64,000 nucleotides of DNA from Chromobotia macracanthus (GCA_036877525.1 JAZGTH010000063.1:2918001-2982000); one strand, 5' to 3'; counted from the first letter of the stretch, positions 1 to 13,219 are shown. Numbers and translations are program-made. Notes: generated by a model from the sequence alone, not told the origin.

Positions 1-430
1 AACAAGGACATCTTAAGTATCACTTACGGAGTCATACAGGTGAGAGGCCTTTCTCGTGCCATCTGTGCGAAGTTTAGTGCTGACACAAAATCTCAAAATT
101 CATCTGCGGCTTCTTCACTCTAAAGACAGGCCTGCCGTCAGCGCAGTCAAGTTTGTTTCGGCAGCACTGCTGAAGAGACACCTGAAGACTAAACAGATGA
201 GAAGCCGTATTTGTGTTCTGTTTGTGAGAAGAGTTTTTTTTGCTTTGGACTGTTTTAAGAGGCATTAAAAGACACATCAGGTGTGAAAGACCCCATGTGC
301 TCTGTGTGTGACCATGCTTTTCCAGTGACCTGGAGCGCCTCCAGAAGATCCATACTGGAGAAAAACCCTGAAAGTGTTAACAAAGTGGAAAGGGTTTCAT
401 TCAGTCTGGACACCTGATAAAACATGAGAT
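1..430 (+). pseudogene. C2H2 zinc-finger gene fragment, degenerate
   Basis: From base 3 one frame reads a finger end plus linker (HLKYHLRSHTGERPFSCHLC) and then meets a stop where a finger would continue. More finger pieces follow in shifting frames: a DEKPYLCSVCEKSF-like piece near 195-240, an IHTGEKP-like linker near 345-370 and a SGHLIKH-like helix near 400. The pieces keep zinc-finger spacing but are split by stops and frameshifts, so this looks like a decayed KRAB-less fish zinc-finger array. Alternatively it is the 3' end of a gene whose intact part lies left of the window. No intact product can be read here. Confidence 0.7.
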
Positions 431-2960
431 AAAACTTGTATGAATTTCTGACAATATAGAAAAGAGCTGCGAAAAGTGACTGCGGTGAGCAAAGATCAGT
501 TTCAGACAATATACAGGTAAACCTGACAGTGACGTTACTCCCAAAAGATTAATTTCAATGCATTATCTCAGGTGGTGAACTTTGTGTTTGTTAAAGCTAC
601 AGTCCTCAACTTTGTTTTAGTTAAAAATAAACAAAAATCAGTTATTGTGCATTTATATAACAGATCAGTGTTCAAAACTGTCCCCTCACCTTACTCCGAT
701 TTACAACAGTAAGTTTATTATAATGATTTATAATTTGAGGCATCAGTCCAATTTCATGGGAAATGTCAGTTTGGTTTCACTGGACTTCAGCATACGTAAA
801 GAAAAGTACATAAAGTAACATGACAGGTGAAAGTTATGGATATTTAATTAAAAAAAATTCCAGGAATGTTTCATGTTGGAGAAGCAGTACAGGTAAATTT
901 ACATTCCTTCCAAGATGTATTATTACAAAATGGTAACAATAGTCTGTATCTTCATCTATATACTTAAAATAAGAATTTTGTTAATCATGGGTATGATGTG
1001 AAAAGATGCAAGAAAGATGATGCAAAATTGATATTGGAGTGAGATTATTAAAGAACTAGTACACCCCAAAATTATAATTTTGTCTTTTTATTCCTTGTAA
1101 TGTCATTTCAAATCCTGAAGCTGATATTTTTGCCCTGATTACTGCAGTGCTTATTAACCCTGTCCTGCAGCGCCAGGACCTGCACGGTTTGGTCTCCCTT
1201 ACCGGATACACCCAGTTCTGATCTTTGCAAATGAGCTGAAGAGTTGAATTAGGTGTGTTAGAGGATGGAGACATGTATAATGTGCAGTAGTGCACATGCT
1301 GGTGTTGTTTTTAAAACCAAACACTTGTGTCCATCCAAAAAGCCTCACTTTGTTTTGTTGTTTTTGATGGTGTTTTTTATTAAGTTTCTGCATTTGTTTT
1401 ACTTGCAATTTACATAATACGTAATGTATATTTAACTTGAAAGAACTTGCATTCTCACCACGTTCTGGTGAGAATAATACTTGCAACATGTTTAAGCTTC
1501 TTCTGTTTCTTTGCATTTGAATCTAAGCATTGCTGTACATCATCTGTATTTTACTTGAACGTCGGGAAGATGAGGGTGAGGTGTAGTAGGACAGGCAACA
1601 AATTTTTCTTTGGGTTATTTCACAACTGAACTTGTTTGCCCATATCTGTCATATAGCGGTCTGCCCATATGTCTTTCCAGTCTGTTTTGACGTTCACAGA
1701 GTCACACCTTTTCTTTAAATTCATGTTTTTTAGAATGTCACTTCTGCAGTTCAGAACCCAATTTTAAAAATACAGCACACAAGAATTACAATCCTCCAAA
1801 AGTTCTCCATCAAATGTATTATCATGATGTCGGCAGTGTCATTTAAAGCAGCTGAAGCTACTAAACAGTTAACATACCTAACAAAATAAATGACCGATCT
1901 CAGAACTGTATATTTATCATATTTACAGATATGATGGTCTAACAGCGACGGTCTAAAAAACAAGCATGAATAAAACTTTGAAAACATTATTACACCCAGC
2001 AGTTCTCTTTAGAAAGGGTCATGAGGTTTGTGAGAGATGGCTGATAAGAAAATAAACAATATAATGGAAGCCATTGTATGCATATGACTTACTTCGCATC
2101 TATCCCTTTAAGAACAACAAGGAGAGCATGAGTGGGGGAGGGGAACGGTTGGGGTGTGAGCATATTCTAGAGTCACTGAGCATCATATGGCTGGAGACCA
2201 TCACTGCTACACACCTTTAAATATGCAAATAAACATGAACAAGGAGAGGACCGAAGAGCAGGATTAAACTGATTCTTGAGGATTCTTGATCAGTCTTCCA
2301 GGAAAGAAGCTTCACTTCCACAGCAGGAGCACAGGAGAGAAAAGAGAGAGAGGGAGAGAGAGAGAGCAGCATTCGAAAAACTGCTGTGCCAGATTGATCC
2401 CACTGAATACATTAGCGAGGAAATACTCTCATTTTTGTTTCTAAAACATGATCTCGGGGGAGGTCTGAACATCCTCCAGGCGTCTAGGGTGCGGATGCTT
2501 CCCTGCACGTCTACATTTTTGCCAGCCGGTGCGGTACGTTTGGGGCCGTGTAATGTATGATTGAGCGTATCAATGCTGCTGCTGCGTGGATCTGTGTGGC
2601 TGTGGAAAAAAACTAGGCCTCGTTTGGCTGCCCATCTCCACGCAGGAAACGCGGAGCGCGGCGGTGTGCCTCAGCCTGCAGGGACCGAGCCACGAGAAAG
2701 GGGGAAGCTCACCATCTGCATGCTTGCTGGAAGTAGCATGCGTAACAAAGACGTTCATGACCAAAGGCCATGCCCAAACAGGCAGGAGCTTTAACACCAG
2801 GACAGTAACCTGGTAAATTCATGTTCACCCCTTTAAAATTTCTGGACTGAAACGCACTTTTTTTTATATGTTGTAAACCTACTTGAAGGGCGGAAAGAAT
2901 ACTGCAGTTAAACTTCCCGTCTACTTTATCACAGTCTTCCTTTTTTTGCACGCCAGTTGT
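431..2960. other. Intergenic sequence and presumed jph3 5' region
   Basis: This is AT-rich sequence without a convincing gene. A repeat remnant lies at about 1150-1310. From about 2300 the sequence becomes purine-rich (a GA run at 2338-2372) and then GC/CpG-richer (2500-2720). This is probably the promoter and 5' UTR of jph3. Short ORFs here lack family resemblance and I take them to be chance. Confidence 0.45.
1150..1310 (+). repeat. Fold-back DNA transposon remnant
   Basis: The segment shares words with 23962-24140: CTCCCTTAC, ACACCCAGTTC, AAATGAGCTGA and a final GGAGACAT-type end. The two copies define one dispersed non-autonomous family, probably hAT-like. The assignment comes from general familiarity with fish repeats and is not verified. 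Confidence 0.5.
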
Positions 2961-3015
2961 TTTTTCTGTCCCTTCCACTTGACTTTCTGACGATTTGCCA
3001 AAACCTGTTTCATGC

Positions 3016-6000
3016 ATGTCCACTGGAGGCAGGTTTGACTTTGATGATGGGGGGTCGTACTGTGGAGGGTGGGAACAGGGCAAGGCGCACGGCCGAGGGG
3101 TGTGCACGGGGCCCCAGGGCCAGGGAGAGTATGCAGGGGCCTGGAGCCATGGATTTGAAGTTCTGGGAGTTTACACGTGGCCCAGTGGGAACAGTTATAA
3201 AGGAACCTGGGCGCAGGGCAAAAGGCACGGCATTGGTGTGGAGAGCAAAGGGAGGTGGGAATACAAGGGCGAGTGGACACAAGGGTTTAAGGGCAGGTAT
3301 GGGAAGTTGGAAAGCACCAGCAGTGGCTCCTGTTACGAGGGCACCTGGAGTAATGGCTTACAGGACGGCTATGGCTCGGAGACCTATTCTGATGGAGGTA
3401 AGAATTTATTTACCCCAGTTTCTTTGCATGAGCAAACGCACACATTAAATGTCCTCTCACACAGTGGATTTGACCAGACTTTTAACAACACGCGAGTCAA
3501 TAACACCGTATTGTGTTTGCACAATCACAAAACAAATCTCTTTTCAGTTATATAACACTGCAGTGTGAGTGAACACCGGGCTAATTATTTTGCAGCCACC
3601 TTGCCTCTATATTTGAGGTGCAACGTGCATGTACATGCAATGCAATTCTTTAACATTGCTTTGAGGGGCAAATGGGCACCACGTAAATGAATTGCCCCCG
3701 CGGTGTGTGGACCACAGACGCCTCTGTACAGTAAATTGCCATGGAAACGTACCGCCGGCGGGTCATTATGTCAGTAGAGACTGTTTGGCTGTTTCACATT
3801 CGGGCGTAATGGGCGCACTATAGTGAGCTTTAATAAATATGAATATTTATTACATGAATACTACGAATGGGCCATGAATCGGTCGTGTGAACCATGACGT
3901 TTTGCAAACAAAATGAAGCTTCGTGCATGAACCTTTTCGCTATACGTTTAATCGGACGACACACACCCCTGACTCCCTTGGGCAATCGATTGACTAAACG
4001 CGAAACGGACACGATCGCTTTTGTGTTTTATGTTTCGTTTATAACCTATAATTTACTCTTCGCATTAAAAAATGATGTGATGTTTTCAGCACATCATCTA
4101 TCGATGGCGATCATCATCATCATCATCATCGTCGTCGCAACACTTCAGCACCTCGGACAGGGACTGCCGCTGTGTTCAGTAGCTTAACATTTCTTCCCAG
4201 ATATGAGCTCAACTTTACAAATTTTGTTGCTAATCAGATTAAAACAATCTGGTTATGTCTTCCTATTGTAAGAACAATCAATAAACGATAGCTTACCGTC
4301 CATACCAACACATGATACAGGAGTGCTGGTTCAGACTCAATAAACTGATCAATCGATCAACACATCGATTTTCTTTGGCTGTCAATGTTTTATGGTTCAT
4401 GGCAGTGGAGAGTGATCGCAGCCATATCGTTATTTTTTATTTATGATTATTATTGAAACTTTTATAGTTATTTTTCACATTAGTCGTTTGTTTTATTTCA
4501 TAGTTATCGTTATACTTACCATTATTGACCTTTAGGCATTAACCAGTTTTTGGATACAATTATGAAAAAACTTTGGATACAAAACTGAAAAATTACAAAT
4601 TAAAAAAATGTTTTAAAAACGTTTTTGTAAATGTTGAAATAACAGTGTAGACATAATGGTGTTAGAAATAACAGTGTAGAAATATTGCTTATTGTTAGTT
4701 TGTGTTAACTAAGGTAGTTAACTGATGTTAACAGATAGAACCTTATTGTAAAGTGTTCAATATAGGTACAAAAATGAGACTGAGTATATTTTTATACACA
4801 GTTACATTTATATTGTTAACAGTTAAATTCATGCATTACTGTAATAGCTGCTGTTTGGTGTAAAAACTCAAAAATAGTAACAAAAATCTTCGTTATGTTC
4901 GCTGTATATGATTGACACTTAAAGCTTTTCCTCTGTTTCTCTGGCAGGCACATACCAGGGTCAGTGGTTAAGCGGCATGCGGCATGGCTATGGCGTGCGA
5001 CAGAGCGTGCCTTATGGCATGGCAGCCATCATCTTCTCCCCGATGTGCACATCCATAAATTCCCTTCGATCCGATCACAGTGAAGGAGCCCCCTCACCAG
5101 AAGATGGCTCTGGTGTCAGTGGGGTGTCTGGGAGTCCAGTGGGCCGCAGTGGTTTTGTATTGTGCGCTCACAGTGATGCAGACAGGCACAGGAAGAGAAA
5201 GGGGCGTTTCCGACAGTCCATACTAAGCGGTCTGAAGTTGCGGAGATCCGAGTCCAAGAGTTCCCTGGCCAGCCAGCTAAGCAAACAGAGTTCCTTTTGC
5301 AGCGAAGCAGGTATGAGCACAGTGAGTTCGGCCGCTTCAGACATCAACTCTAATGTCAGCTTAGGTGATGCAGAGGCAGGGGGCAGCGTGGACGCCACTG
5401 TGACCGAAACCTATGCCGGTGAATGGAGGAACGACATGCGGTCGGGTTGGGGTGTAAGTCATCGCTCTGATGGGCTTCGTTACGAAGGTGAGTGGTTTGG
5501 GAATAAGCGACATGGTTATGGCTGCACCACCTTTCCTGATGGAACCAAGGAAGAGGGAAAATACAAGCAGAACGTTCTGGTGAGCGGCAAGCGGAAGAAC
5601 CTAATACCCCTCCGCACCAGCAAAATCCGTGAGAAGGTGGACCGTGCCGTGGAAGCCGCGGACAAAGCTGCAGAAATAGCCAAGCAGAAGGCTGAGATCG
5701 CACTGTCCAGGTAAGACATTGTGAGACTTGCCATGAAAGGTGTGTGGGCCAGCACACGGGTGATAAATCAGTTAGTGTTGCTTTGGAAGAAAGCAAGTGA
5801 AATTAAACAATCAGTCAGTGACCCAAAGTAAAAAGAAATCACAGTTTAAAGGGTTAATAAAAAAGCTATAGACAAACGCAAATCATTGGTCCTGCCATTG
5901 AAGTAAACTGTTCCTGCAGGATGAGCCATGCCAGAGGAAAGGCCGAGGCTGCAGATGGAGTCGCCCTGAGAGCTCTGGAGGAGTGTCGCCTGGCCAGGGC

Positions 6001-8910
6001 CATTGCCAAAGATCTCTCACCTTCTTTCCATCACTATGGCAACGGTGAGTCAAAAAACAAACAGAAATTTTCTAAAACGTACTGCCACGTAATCAGGAAA
6101 CATCTGCAGTGCATATAAGAATGTAGATGTTAATACACTACCAGTCAAATGGACACACTAAATGTATTTTTCTTATTATTTTAACCTTTTATCCTGTTAA
6201 GATTAAGGTTATAATTTCTTATAATGCTTTGGAGGCTTTTAAACAAATATAAATTTAGCCATTATGAATTTACCTACAAAACCTACAGTTTGATATAAAT
6301 TAGTTTTTAATTTACAGTGAAGTTAAAGTAGCAAATGAGTTCATACATGAAACTCGTTTAATACTGATTAAAAACATCCCAGAATGCACCTCATAATGTT
6401 GGCTCAGGGAGGTCCAGATTATGCCTAGCTGTAGCTGTAGCTAGGCAAAGGTTGGATACTTTATGAATGCTAAAAAGTATCATCATTTCATTTATAGTAG
6501 TTCTGTTTATGACAGTTAGAAGCACAACAGGAATAGTTTATTCCCCAAACAATCGTTCCTGCTGTACACAAATAAACTCTGTGTGCTGCCAGTAGTTCTG
6601 CACTGTTTAACTTTACTGTACATAGGCACTTTAGTTTACACTGGAAAACTTTCTATATGCCAAACCCTATACTGTACATTTATACTGTACTGTATAATAC
6701 CCTATACTGTACATCTATACATCTATACTCTATACATCTATACTCTATATTTTTTGTTTAGGTATTCAGAAATTTTCCCTAGAAAGTATTTGAACACTTA
6801 AGCCACACCTAAAAATTTCATTTATAGATTTTACGTACGGCTTTTTTGTCTAAATATTTTTGGGGGCCACTGTATTCATTAATATTTGTATTTAATGTCA
6901 TACCTAAAGTCATACATTAATGTCATGGCGAATGTCACTCACTGCAGATAAAATGTCTCCTAAGAGTAATTGTACCTGGCCAATTAAAAACCTGTTTTGA
7001 TCGTGTTTTATAATGTGTCTCCAGGATTGGAGTGCCAGAGGCTAAAGCATCAGGACAGGAAAGAGAAAGACATGGATGTGATCTCCACTGGCACAGACAG
7101 CCCAGAGCTCTGCACACCAGACACAACGCCCCCTGCCCAGACGCCCGAGCTGAGCCGCCCCTCCTCGCCCCCATGCAGCCCCCCTTCTCATCGTACGCGG
7201 AATGCTTGCTTCATGCGCCAGAGTGCTGTAGATGAACAAGGAGGTGCTGAGATTCAGGTTCTGGTAGAAGGCAGAGGGATGGACAACATGAGGGGTGGGG
7301 CCAATAGCTGGACCAATGAGGTTTACCCACACAGGAGGGGAAGCAAAGGAGAGAGTAGCCGCTCCACAACTCCGTCTTTACTGGAAGAGGAAATTGGTCA
7401 CATGAATGGACATGAACAGAACTCTTCTGCCCATCACCCATGGGAGAACGGCTCCTCTAATCACAAGCCCTTTGAGCATATGACTCCTGATAAAATGTGG
7501 GACCAAAAGTCCTCCAGCCAAAAGCCCTGGAAGCATGTTTCCTCAAATCAGAAATCCAGGGAGCGTGCGATTTCCAGAGAAAGAGAATGGCAGCATGGAC
7601 CATCCAATCACAACTCCGTCGACGGCGAGTTTAAACTGCAGGTGCACACATATTCCAATCACAAGTCCGCAGGTCATCATTTATCCCATCACAAGACCAG
7701 CGAGCATGCTTCCTCCAATCACAAACCAAAGGAGTTTATTTCCACTCACGAAAAACCTCACGTTTCTTACCATTATAACCCTCAAGAGCATGTGTCCTCC
7801 TATCACAAACAACACGAGCATGTCCATTCCAACCACAAACCAAGAAAGTCTGTCACCAATCACACAATCGGTGAGTCTAGCATGAATGCCTACCAGCTGT
7901 CAGAACGTGGAGCCAACAACTCTGCTCTGGGATGGACTGTTGAAAACAATTCCCAATGGATCCCATCCCAGTCCCACCTGCAGGAGAAAGATGGAGAAAA
8001 TGATTATCGGGTGGAAATGAGGTTTCAGCCCATAGATTCCATTTCCCAACAGAACTTTGGCTCCGGTACAAAATGCCCGAGTCTCCAAGGGCACAATTTG
8101 CAAAGACTGCGTCAGCGAAACCACGATGGCAAAGAACGGGGTCTCATGGTCCGCGAGGGGTCCATGGACTCCGTGCAGATGCTTGACACGTTGAATGTTG
8201 GGGTTGACATGGAGGAATGGCCTTTGCATCGGGACATCACTCTTTCACCTCCTTTAACATCTTCTCCAGAACCCTTGGAGCAAGATGTGGAGCATCTGAA
8301 CCTGATAAAGACAAACTCAGTAAGTCAACATTGTATTTGCACTGTGTAAAATAGCTACTGCATCCCTATCATGTCAGTTTTATATCAAGTATATGCTTGT
8401 ATTGTTAGGTCCAGTAAGTATATGCATTCTTAAAAAAAGATGCTTCATGATGCCATAGAAGAACCATTTGGCTGTATGGTTCCATAAAGAACCTTTAACA
8501 GCCGTAGAACCTTCATAAAGGTTCTTTGTAGATTTGTAGATGTAGAAAAAGGTTCTATAGACTTTTAAAAGGTAAGAATAACAAGATTCTGTTAAGAAAC
8601 TTTGGCTGAAGGGTTCTGTGGGAACTGTGGTTCTTCTATGGCAACGCCGTGAAGAACCTTTTAATAACCTTATTTTTAAGCGTGTGGATTCCAAACATTT
8701 AAGAGATGGATTAGACTTGAATGCTCCATTTAATGGTTTGAGAACTAAAGAGATGCACGATACAATCAATACAAATCCCTGAATGTGCTTTTGAAACATT
8801 AATAACTGAATTTCACTTTCTTTCTGCAGGGCTCCAGCTCTGTCCTGGTTGTCATGGTGATATTACTCAACATTGGTGTAGCCATTTTGTTCATCCATTT
8901 CTTTATTTAA
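3016..8910 (+). CDS. jph3: Junctophilin 3 (MORN-repeat junctional membrane tether)
   Basis: Coding exons are 3016-3397, 4948-5710, 5920-6044, 7025-8319 and 8830-8910, all GT-AG and frame-consistent, giving 881 codons. Junctophilins hold the endoplasmic reticulum to the plasma membrane at ion-channel junctions; JPH3 is the neuronal form. Seen here: MSTGGRFDFDDGG start, six MORN repeats in residues 1-150 (GVYTWPSGNSYKGTW), a joining region, two more MORN repeats (YEGEWFGNKRHGYGCTTFPD), the alpha-helical KIREKVDRAVEAADKAAEIA segment, a long divergent region, and a C-terminal ER membrane anchor (VVMVILLNIGVAILFIHFFI). The joining region and anchor fit JPH3 better than JPH1, JPH2 or JPH4. The start is the M of MSTGGRF rather than an in-frame M seven codons upstream, because family members begin there. 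Human JPH3 is 748 residues; the extra length lies in a His/Ser/Asn-rich repeat in exon 4. Confidence 0.93.
4081..4136 (+). repeat. CAT trinucleotide run in jph3 intron 1
   Basis: A short (ATC)n run ending in CGTCGTCG lies inside a CpG-containing part of intron 1 (3660-4360). That stretch is locally rich in CGAT words. No coding signal. Confidence 0.6.
7440..7870 (+). repeat. In-frame decapeptide repeat in jph3 exon 4
   Basis: About eleven degenerate copies of a ten-codon unit with consensus S-N-H-K-P-x-E-H-x-S lie in the divergent region of the junctophilin. Examples are SNHKPFEHMT, SNHKSAGHHL, SHHKTSEHAS, SNHKPKEFIS and SYHKQHEHVH. The DNA shows a roughly 30-bp period, most regular from 7656. 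Repetition also keeps other frames open here, so overlapping ORFs are shadows. Confidence 0.8.
8430..8690 (+). repeat. GGTTCTT-type fold-back MITE in jph3 intron 4
   Basis: The segment carries the words GGTTCCATAAAGAACCTTTA, AGGTTCTTTGTAG and TGAAGAACCTTTT arranged as a hairpin. A second copy lies at 38705-38925 plus 39271-39300. This is a non-autonomous DNA element type that is widespread in cyprinids. Confidence 0.65.
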
Positions 8911-10979
8911 TCTTAGGGCCTGTAGAATGTCAATAACAGCACTGTCATCGAGATTAAGATATGCATACAATGCACACTTAGCATTGTCTTAATATAAGGA
9001 ACCCAAAAACTACAGTAGTAAATATCTGCGTAAGTTGGGCAAGTCCATGTAAATTGTAAACTTCTGTTATGGTTCGATTTATTATATAATTCCATCACAA
9101 TCTATTAGTTAACTTTGCTTCCTTTATCCTCCATTCATAATAATGGTCCATTTACAATATTCTGTAGAGCTACAGTGAAGTATTACACACATTTAGGTTT
9201 TTAATATACAAATCGTCTGTTTTAGCACATCTTTCTGCAGTTAAAAAATGTTTTCCATTTATTTGTTTTTCTTTGAAAAGGCACGTCAAGCATGAGACAT
9301 TATTGAATCACGGGACAGATTAATGAAGATTATAATGTGCAATGATGGTTTTGTGGTCTTATGTACTAATGATATAGTTGATGTAAGGTGCAATTCACAT
9401 TAATATATAACCAACCAGTGCGAGACTACATGCCCCGACTGTATTCCAGGGTAACAGCCCGATATAATCGCTGCATTCACTTGTTCATTCTTTTACATAC
9501 TCAGATTGGTAGGTTTGTGTTACAAGCTAATCTTAAAGGGCTTCATCATTCCAAATGCATTCTCATTCCAAAAAAAAATTCACTAAGTTAAGCCTGCAGA
9601 AGTCTCTCTGCCTGATTTTGGCATAATCACAGAATTTCAGCACAATCCAGTCGTGTGGTTTGTTTTGACTCACTGTTAACACATTCACCATTGAAACACT
9701 GCTATGCCAGACTCAACGCTGAAGAAACGTTTGTGTTTCCTCGCACACCGTGCGACATCACGCCTGCTATTTGACATCAAAGTACGACAGTGGCGTGGCA
9801 GTGGTTGAGTATGTCGGCTCGTACAGTTTGAGACTGTTACCTTTTGACCACTGCTTTCAATATATATTCTGTATTACTGAACAGTGTAACGTCTTTTAAC
9901 ACGTTTGCAAGATATCGTTGATATGCTGAGTGCCTTTTTTAATTGAGAAACCATCCCAGCGAGCAGGTGACCGCTCATGCAGAGGTCACGTGATGCAGTT
10001 AGTCTCGATCCGACCAATCGAGTTGGCTTAAATCTGACGCTAAGTGTGTGGAGATTTTTACAGCATGTTTGTTAGCCTGTGCTCTTCTGCTCTTAACTCT
10101 GTGTGATTTTCTGCCTGTCTCTCTGTCCAGCAACTTAGATAACAATTCGGACTGAAAGCAGTGTAAAACTACCAGCTTATGTTTCTCAGTGGGATCTGAC
10201 TGACATCATATAAATTATTGAATGATAAACTGCTATTGTATATTTTATACTACTCATCCGGTGACATCATCATGTTGTGAGATCATTGCATGCCTACGCA
10301 TGCCCTTTCTTACGCAATGATTTATGAGATTGTTTCCAAGTTATGTGGAAAATTAATAAAATGTTTGAGGTTATGCTGTTGCCCGTGGTCTTTGTAAGAA
10401 GCATTCCACACACATACAGACTTGTAATTTAAATGATGAGAATTAAAAATTATTAATCCATGTGTATTTGAGAATGAGAGGGGCCTGTAAGGGGGTACAG
10501 GGGCAGGGTGGTGGGTTGGGGTCTGATGATACACTAAGGTCCCCAAAAAAAAAGGTCGAGGTTCACAGAACTGCAGAGTTTAGCTCCCATCCTAATGAAT
10601 CACACCTAAAGCAGATCATCAAGCTCTTTGGGACTGATAGAAACATTCAGGCAGGGGTGATGGAGAAGTTTGGAGCTAAACTCTGCAGGTCTGTGGATCT
10701 CCAGGAACGTGGATTGGGGACCCTCACTCAATGGTATAGAGAAGAATAGAGGAAGCCAACTTATAAAAATTGTCATGGGCCTTGTGATGTTTTGTGACAG
10801 TCTGACACCCAAAGAACACACCCATGAAAAATCACTTCTCACTGTCATTATTAATAAAATACATTTCTGTCATATTTGATACCATGTCTTCAGATCATGT
10901 TCCAAATTCTGTTGATGGGTTAATTTTTTTCTGTCTGTCTGTGTGTCTCTTTCTCTGTCTATATCTATCTATCTATTTA

Positions 10980-10980
<1 letters not shown>
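8911..10980 (+). other. jph3 3' UTR and downstream intergenic region
   Basis: A candidate polyadenylation signal AATAAA lies at 10355-10360, about 1.4 kb after the jph3 stop. No other gene is visible. A palindromic repeat occupies about 10555-10745. Confidence 0.45.
10555..10745 (+). repeat. Palindromic MITE-like repeat
   Basis: Inverted ends CTGCAGAGTTTAGCTCC (about 10571) and GGAGCTAAACTCTGCAG (about 10672) frame a short non-coding segment followed by GGTCTGTGGATCTCCAGGAA. The structure is that of a dispersed non-autonomous DNA transposon. Confidence 0.65.
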
Positions 10981-11030
<50 letters not shown>

Positions 11031-11126
11031 TAAAATATATATATACACACACACATACATATATACACACACATACATATATATATACACACACATACAT
11101 ATATATACACACACATACATATATAT

Positions 11127-11194
<68 letters not shown>

Positions 11195-11199
11195 ACAAA

Positions 11200-11254
<55 letters not shown>

Positions 11255-11270
11255 TATATATTTATATAAT
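10960..11270. repeat. Compound (TA)n/(CA)n microsatellite
   Basis: The tract alternates TATATA blocks with ACACACAC and ACATACAT blocks for about 300 bp. It is preceded by a CTGT/TCTA run. ORFs across it are artefacts of the repeat. Confidence 0.95.
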
Positions 11271-11287
11271 CCCTATATTTAGGGATT

Positions 11288-13219
11288 ATATGTATATAAA
11301 CCCTAATTGAATAAATGTAAAATATGCATTAAAAGGTCCACTTTGCATGCAATATTTACAAATGGCACATCAAATCATTGAGGTACACAGAACATCTCCA
11401 TGGCAAATGCTAGTTTTAATGCTAACAATATATCACGCATTTGTATGACGGATCCTGCATGTTGCACAGCGGTGCTGTTTAAAACGCAGTGAAATAAGCA
11501 GGACTGAAAAAGCAAAACAAGTCTTGTGTTTTAACATGCAGACTAACGTGAAGGTTCGCACATCCTTAATCAAATCAGTGATTTTCCATCGCCCTGATTC
11601 CGCCCATATCACAGGGGCGTCCGCCTTGTTCGAGGGGCTGGCCGTAAGTCCAATGCGTCACGGTAACTCGGGCCTTCTGCATCCCACAGGCAGGGAAGCG
11701 CCCGATTTTCCCCACTGACATAAAACATCCAATGCACATACATCTGACAAGTGTGGATCTTCGGGATAAGAAGGGATCGACGGGAAAACGCGACACAAAG
11801 TAGGTTGAAGCGCGTCCGGCCGCGGCTGCTTCTTCCGTTCGTGCGGGAGCTACAACGCAGCGCGTTGATAAACAGTCGCGACGCGGTTTGCGGCGCGATG
11901 CGAGTCATTTGCATGCAGTTGTGCATACGTGTTGTGAATTGGTGCAGTTACGCGTTTTATTGCATTTGCGTGTTGCGATACTGACGAGATTTGTCGAGCG
12001 CAGACGGGCACGTTAGCAGAGGACATTAGCCGCACGGGCTAGCCTTCAGGTCTCCGCGAGCTGAAGTTTTCGTGCACAGAAACGGCAAATAAAACAAGCC
12101 TTGCAATGCGATCGTGCATGTGCATTTTTATACCCAAAGCATTGCCCGTGTTGTGCATCGGCCGAAGAATTGATGTGCTGTAATAACAGATTTGATCCCC
12201 CCAAAAAAAAAAAAAAAAAACCCGGCTAGCAGGCAGGCGGTGGACTCCGCATATCTCGTATTTTACGTTTGGATGCTCATTGTGTGCAATGCAGCGGTGT
12301 GATCGTTTGTGTTGTGTGTGTTATAGTGGGAATGCAGGTTTAGATATTATATATGCGTTATATATGCGTTATATATGCGTGCTAGCGCGCCTGCATGGCC
12401 ATTATGATGCCGTTTTTGCAGCGGTAACGCTGTTCAGTATTCCTGCAAATATGCAGAAAACCTGCAAATATCGTGTAATTTTACACGAGTGTAAAAGCTC
12501 ACAACACAGAATGAACTTAAGTGCATTCATTATTCGTTTAAGTTCATTTTGCTTTTCATAAATAAACAGGTTAGTTGCGATATGAAAGGTTTTTAATTAT
12601 GGTCGTCGGCTAGATACAGTTCTTGGTGAGTGCAGTTTCTGCAGTGTGTTGCTGTGAGGATTTGTGAAAATATTCATGCAGTTATCACTTGGAAAACTAA
12701 TGGAAATTTACATGTATGCATTTGGCACATACTTTTATCCAAAGCGACTTGCAGTGCATTCAAGCAGTACATTTGATCCGTGTGTGTGTGTGTTGTGTTC
12801 TCTGGGAATCGAACCCACAACCTTTGTGCTGCTAACGCAATGCTCTGCCGGTTGAGCGACAGGAACATTTATTTGTTGGAACCCTGAGTATTGTATTGTA
12901 TGAGAATAATAATTGTAATTCTACATTATTCGATAATGACCCGCTGTTTTCATTTTCATTGCAGGTATGTGTTTGGAGACCGTTCTCTCTAGTTCACAGG
13001 AGAAAAATTCAGACGTTGCCCTTGGATTGGTATCTAAAATAAAAATTCACTTCCGTGACAAGCTCAGTTGAAACTGTTGATGCTCTCTGCCTTTATTAAA
13101 CAGTATTTGTTCTTTGCCCTCCAGTGAACTGACCGTCACTTATCGCAGTGTTTTGTGTAAATGCAGGTCTGGTGAGCTGACCCCTGATCCAGCTGGAATC
13201 ATACATGTACAGTGAAAGA
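11288..13219 (+). promoter_or_regulatory. CpG-rich promoter and 5' region of znf319
   Basis: CpG density rises sharply at about 11590-12260 (CGCG and GGCCGCGGC words) between AT-rich flanks, as at a housekeeping promoter. znf319 begins downstream. A likely 3' splice site (GTAAATGCAG) at about 13165 suggests that one or more non-coding 5' exons lie here and that the coding exon starts shortly after. The exact transcription start cannot be read. An 11-bp tandem (TTATATATGCG, three copies) lies at about 12345-12380. Confidence 0.5.
12690..12870 (-). repeat. tRNA-derived SINE (V-SINE type)
   Basis: Read on the minus strand, it has a tRNA-like head (GCTCAACCGGCAGAGCATTG and B box GGTTCGATTCC) followed by a tail with CTTTGGATAAAAGTATGTGC and CAAATGCAT. 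This is the conserved tail of cyprinid V-SINEs. Similar copies lie at 27433-27590 and, partly, at 35250-35330 and 50490-50600. Confidence 0.75.

Noticed and set aside
7535..7885. Second open frame of 116 codons overlapping jph3 exon 4
   Set aside because: A shadow kept open by the 30-bp repeat period; no family resemblance and the main frame is clearly junctophilin.
3016..8910. Assignment to jph4 or jph1
   Set aside because: The joining-region words SGLKLRRSESKSSLASQ and the VVMVILLNIGVAILF anchor fit JPH3 best.
10943..11269. Overlapping ORFs of about 90-108 codons on both strands (Tyr/Ile/Val/Cys/His runs)
   Set aside because: They are translations of a TA/CA microsatellite, open in several frames at once.
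12690..12870. tRNA-like sequence upstream of znf319
   Set aside because: Followed by the GGATAAAA tail typical of V-SINEs, so a retroposon rather than a tRNA gene.
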